A stretch of DNA of 64,000 bases from Neoluteolibacter marinus (GTDB lineage Bacteria; Verrucomicrobiota; Verrucomicrobiia; Verrucomicrobiales; Akkermansiaceae). The notes beneath the pieces are model-generated. The model searched no databases, was not told the DNA's origin, and saw only the letters and a program-made list of their open reading frames with translations. Within the stretch, counting starts at the first letter, position 1, and each line of letters opens with the position of its first letter. This document shows, one piece after another, positions 61,951-64,000 of the stretch. The stretch is from NCBI RefSeq assembly GCF_014904755.1, contig NZ_JACZFQ010000023.1, positions 1 to 64,000 on the forward strand. Reading direction: 5' to 3'. The position numbers were made by a program, and so were the translations under genes.

Positions 61951-64000
61951 ATGAGACCGCTCCTCCTTACCCTGCTCCTCACGCTTCCCTCCTTCGGTGA
62001 CGTATCCGGCTGGTTGAACTGGCGCGGCCCGCTGCATTCCGGGGTTTCCCTTGAAGAAGACCTCCCCGGGAAGCTCGATCCCTCCGCCCCGCTGTGGACC
62101 TTCGATGTCCACGGCGCCGGCACCCCGGTGATTGCCGACGGACTGCTCTACGCGTTCGGCTACTACGGCGAAACCGGCGAGGCGACCCAGGAGTCCCTGA
62201 CCTGCCTCGACGCGGTGACGGGCGAGCTGAAGTGGGAGGCCCGCTTTTCCGATTACATCAGCGACGTCGTTTACAACCGCTACGCCATCGGCGCGCCGAT
62301 CGTCGATCCGGCCACCGGCAACGTCTATCTCCAGACCTCCAACGGCCGCTGCGTCGGCTACACCCGCGACGGCAAGCAGCTGTGGGAGATCTCGCTGATG
62401 GAAGACTACGGCCGCCTGACCTTCCCCAACGGCCGCTCGGGTTCCCCCGCGGTCTTCGGCGATCTGGTCATCTTCCACTGCGTCACCGCCAACTGGGGAG
62501 CCACCGGCCCGGCCGCCGACCGCTTCTACGCCTTCGACAAGATGACCGGCAAGCTGGTCTGGGACTCGACGCCCGGGATCAGGCCGGTCGACAGCTCCTA
62601 CGCGATGCCGGTCTTCGCCAAGCTCGAGGGCCACGACGTCTTTTACGCCGGCACCGGCTGCGGGAATATCGTCTGCGTCGATGCCAACACCGGCAAGCCG
62701 CTGTGGCGCTTCCAGCTTTCGCAGGGCGGGGTCAATTCGCAGATCCTGCTCGATGGTGACGACCGGCTGATCGCGGTTCACGGCGCGGAAAATACCGACG
62801 CCTCGACCACCGGGCGGCTGGTCTGCATCAAGATTCCGACCACCTATCCGAAGGAACAAATCGTCCTCGGCAAGGATGCCGAAATCTGGCGCAACGAGGA
62901 GCTCTGCGCGTTCTCCAGCTCGCCGGTGCTCGCCGACGGCAAGGTTTTCTCCACCGTTTCCACCGGCACCCTGGAATGCGTCGATGCCAAGACCGGCAAA
63001 ACCCTCTGGTCCGAGAAGCTCGGCCACGACCAGATCCACGCCTCGCCGACCTGGGCCGATGGCAAGCTCTACGTGCCGATGCACGACGGCTCGGTGCACG
63101 TGGTCGACGTTTCGGGGGAGAAGCCCGTGAATCTCTCCAAGGCGGAGCTCGGAGCGAACTGCCTCGGTGCCCCGGCGATCTGGGCCGGAAAGATTTACGT
63201 CTTCAGCAAGGAGAAGCTGTTCTGCTTCGGTTCGAAGGAGGGAGAATACAAGGATGCTCCCGCGACCGCCGCGACTCCCGCCGGCACCGAAATCACCGCC
63301 TTGCAGGTCGTTCCCGCCGAGTTCGTGATGAAGGCCGGGGAGTCGGTCGATTTCACCGTCCACGGGCTCGACTCGAATGGTCGCCGGGTCAAGGAGGTCA
63401 CGCCCGAGAAGTGGGAAGTCTTCGTGCCGCCCACCGCCCTGGTGAAAGCCCAGGTCGACGCGACTTGGGAGGGCAACACTCTCAAGGCCGGCCCGGACGC
63501 GAAGCTCTCCGCCGGCGCTTTCAAGGTCACCGTCGGCGGCCTTTCCGCCATCACCCGCGGCCGCGTTGTCGCCGGCATGAACTACGCCGAGGATTTCGAG
63601 GGCATCGAGCTCTCGATGAAGAACGAGTTCAACCCGGAGGAAGCCGTGAATTTCCCGCCGCTCCCTTGGCTCGGCGCGCGGGTGAAATGGTATGTGCTTG
63701 AGAAAGACGGCTCGAAGGTCCTCGCCAATCGGCTCGACAACATCTTGTTCCAGCGCACCACCAACTTCTTCGGGGCCACCGACATGCACGACTACGTGCT
63801 CGAGGGCGATGTCATGACCGACGGCACCCGCCGCATCATGTCCACGGTCGGCTTCGTCAACCAGCGGTATCTCATCGCCTTGGTCGGCAACGCCCAGATC
63901 CTTGAAGTCTCGTCGAACCACGAGCGGGTCAAGCAGTCGGTCAAGTTCCCGATCAAGCCGAACACCTGGTACCGTCTGAAGACCCGGGTGAAGGCGAGTC
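61951..64000 (+). CDS. PQQ-like beta-propeller protein (cut by window end)
   Basis: An exported protein of at least 683 residues whose end lies beyond the window. Signal peptide MRPLLLTLLLTLPSFG, then NWRGPLHSGVSLEEDLPGKLDPSAPLWTF as in other verrucomicrobial propellers. Blades with SLTCLDAVTGELKWEARF, FYAFDKMTGKLVWDSTPG, IVCVDANTGKPLWRFQLS and LECVDAKTGKTLWSEKLG run to about residue 430. A separate beta domain follows (LQVVPAEFVMKAGESVDFTVHGLDSNGRRV) and then a concanavalin-like part. It follows the TonB-dependent receptor by 13 nt, so the two form an operon. Confidence 0.88.
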   Translation, partial: MRPLLLTLLLTLPSFGDVSGWLNWRGPLHSGVSLEEDLPGKLDPSAPLWTFDVHGAGTPVIADGLLYAFGYYGETGEATQESLTCLDAVTGELKWEARFSDYISDVVYNRYAIGAPIVDPATGNVYLQTSNGRCVGYTRDGKQLWEISLMEDYGRLTFPNGRSGSPAVFGDLVIFHCVTANWGATGPAADRFYAFDKMTGKLVWDSTPGIRPVDSSYAMPVFAKLEGHDVFYAGTGCGNIVCVDANTGKPLWRFQLSQGGVNSQILLDGDDRLIAVHGAENTDASTTGRLVCIKIPTTYPKEQIVLGKDAEIWRNEELCAFSSSPVLADGKVFSTVSTGTLECVDAKTGKTLWSEKLGHDQIHASPTWADGKLYVPMHDGSVHVVDVSGEKPVNLSKAELGANCLGAPAIWAGKIYVFSKEKLFCFGSKEGEYKDAPATAATPAGTEITALQVVPAEFVMKAGESVDFTVHGLDSNGRRVKEVTPEKWEVFVPPTALVKAQVDATWEGNTLKAGPDAKLSAGAFKVTVGGLSAITRGRVVAGMNYAEDFEGIELSMKNEFNPEEAVNFPPLPWLGARVKWYVLEKDGSKVLANRLDNILFQRTTNFFGATDMHDYVLEGDVMTDGTRRIMSTVGFVNQRYLIALVGNAQILEVSSNHERVKQSVKFPIKPNTWYRLKTRVKAS

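Noticed and set aside
1-64000. CRISPR array, tRNA, rRNA or prophage
   Set aside because: No regular spaced repeats, no clover-leaf candidate noticed by eye and no phage structural genes; a tRNA scan would be needed to be certain about small RNA genes.

Overview
The window is a GC-rich (roughly 65%) bacterial chromosome segment. It most likely comes from a member of the Verrucomicrobia close to the Verrucomicrobiales (Haloferula/Luteolibacter-type). This lineage call is inference. It rests on the verrucomicrobial-style secreted proteins (Calx-beta-like repeats followed by a D-x-D-x-D-G…N-x-x-E-Y-A-F-G-L-N-P tail), W-x-x-x-DP-x-x-A repeat proteins, several PQQ-like beta-propeller proteins, a type II secretion/pseudopilin operon, a Bacteroidetes-like Mrp lacking CxxC, and carboxynorspermidine synthase. 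No rRNA, tRNA, CRISPR array or intact insertion sequence was seen. Most long antisense reading frames are shadows caused by high GC.

Layout. 1-7 kb: the end of moaE, an Mrp ATPase, a repeat protein, a YlbF-like protein with a cysteine tail, a hydrolase, a Gly/Cys-rich membrane protein and a di-haem peroxidase. 7-17 kb: a TPR protein, then a minus-strand gspG-H-I-J-K-L-M-(unknown)-gspD operon without gspE or gspF. 17-30.7 kb: housekeeping and accessory genes (carboxynorspermidine synthase, LDH/MDH-family enzyme, alanine dehydrogenase, CtaA, an AI-2E-family permease, a GbsR-type repressor plus epimerase with duplicated operators, a secreted repeat protein, and an MBOAT/SGNH-like pair). 30.8-32.3 kb: an S10 peptidase.

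32.3-48.1 kb is the most interesting part, a nitrate-assimilation island. It holds an outer-membrane porin, a LysR regulator divergent from a signal-peptide-less NrtA homologue (NasS-like sensor), a NarK/NasA transporter, a PP2C-kinase fusion, NrtA, NrtB with a large coiled-coil insertion, two ATPases (NrtC/NrtD-like), ferredoxin-nitrite reductase NirA, and a DmsB-DmsC fusion that probably feeds electrons to a nitrate reductase encoded elsewhere. Reading the upstream regions by eye shows sigma-54 -24/-12 signatures (YTGGCA with GG-N10-GC) before five transcription units here. A 17-bp motif (GARCCGGWTTCATCGAA) starts exactly 62 nt upstream of the -24 GG of both the NasS-like gene and narK. Together these suggest one nitrogen-responsive regulon covering sensing, outer- and inner-membrane uptake, phospho-signalling and reduction.

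48.1-56.6 kb: a subtilase, then a tightly overlapping operon for a TolC-MacA-MacB-type efflux system with its own OmpR/histidine-kinase pair. 56.6-57 kb: a non-coding stretch with two similarly built palindromic units. 57-64 kb: two minus-strand PQQ-like propeller proteins divergent from a TonB-dependent receptor, which is followed by a third propeller protein cut by the window end.
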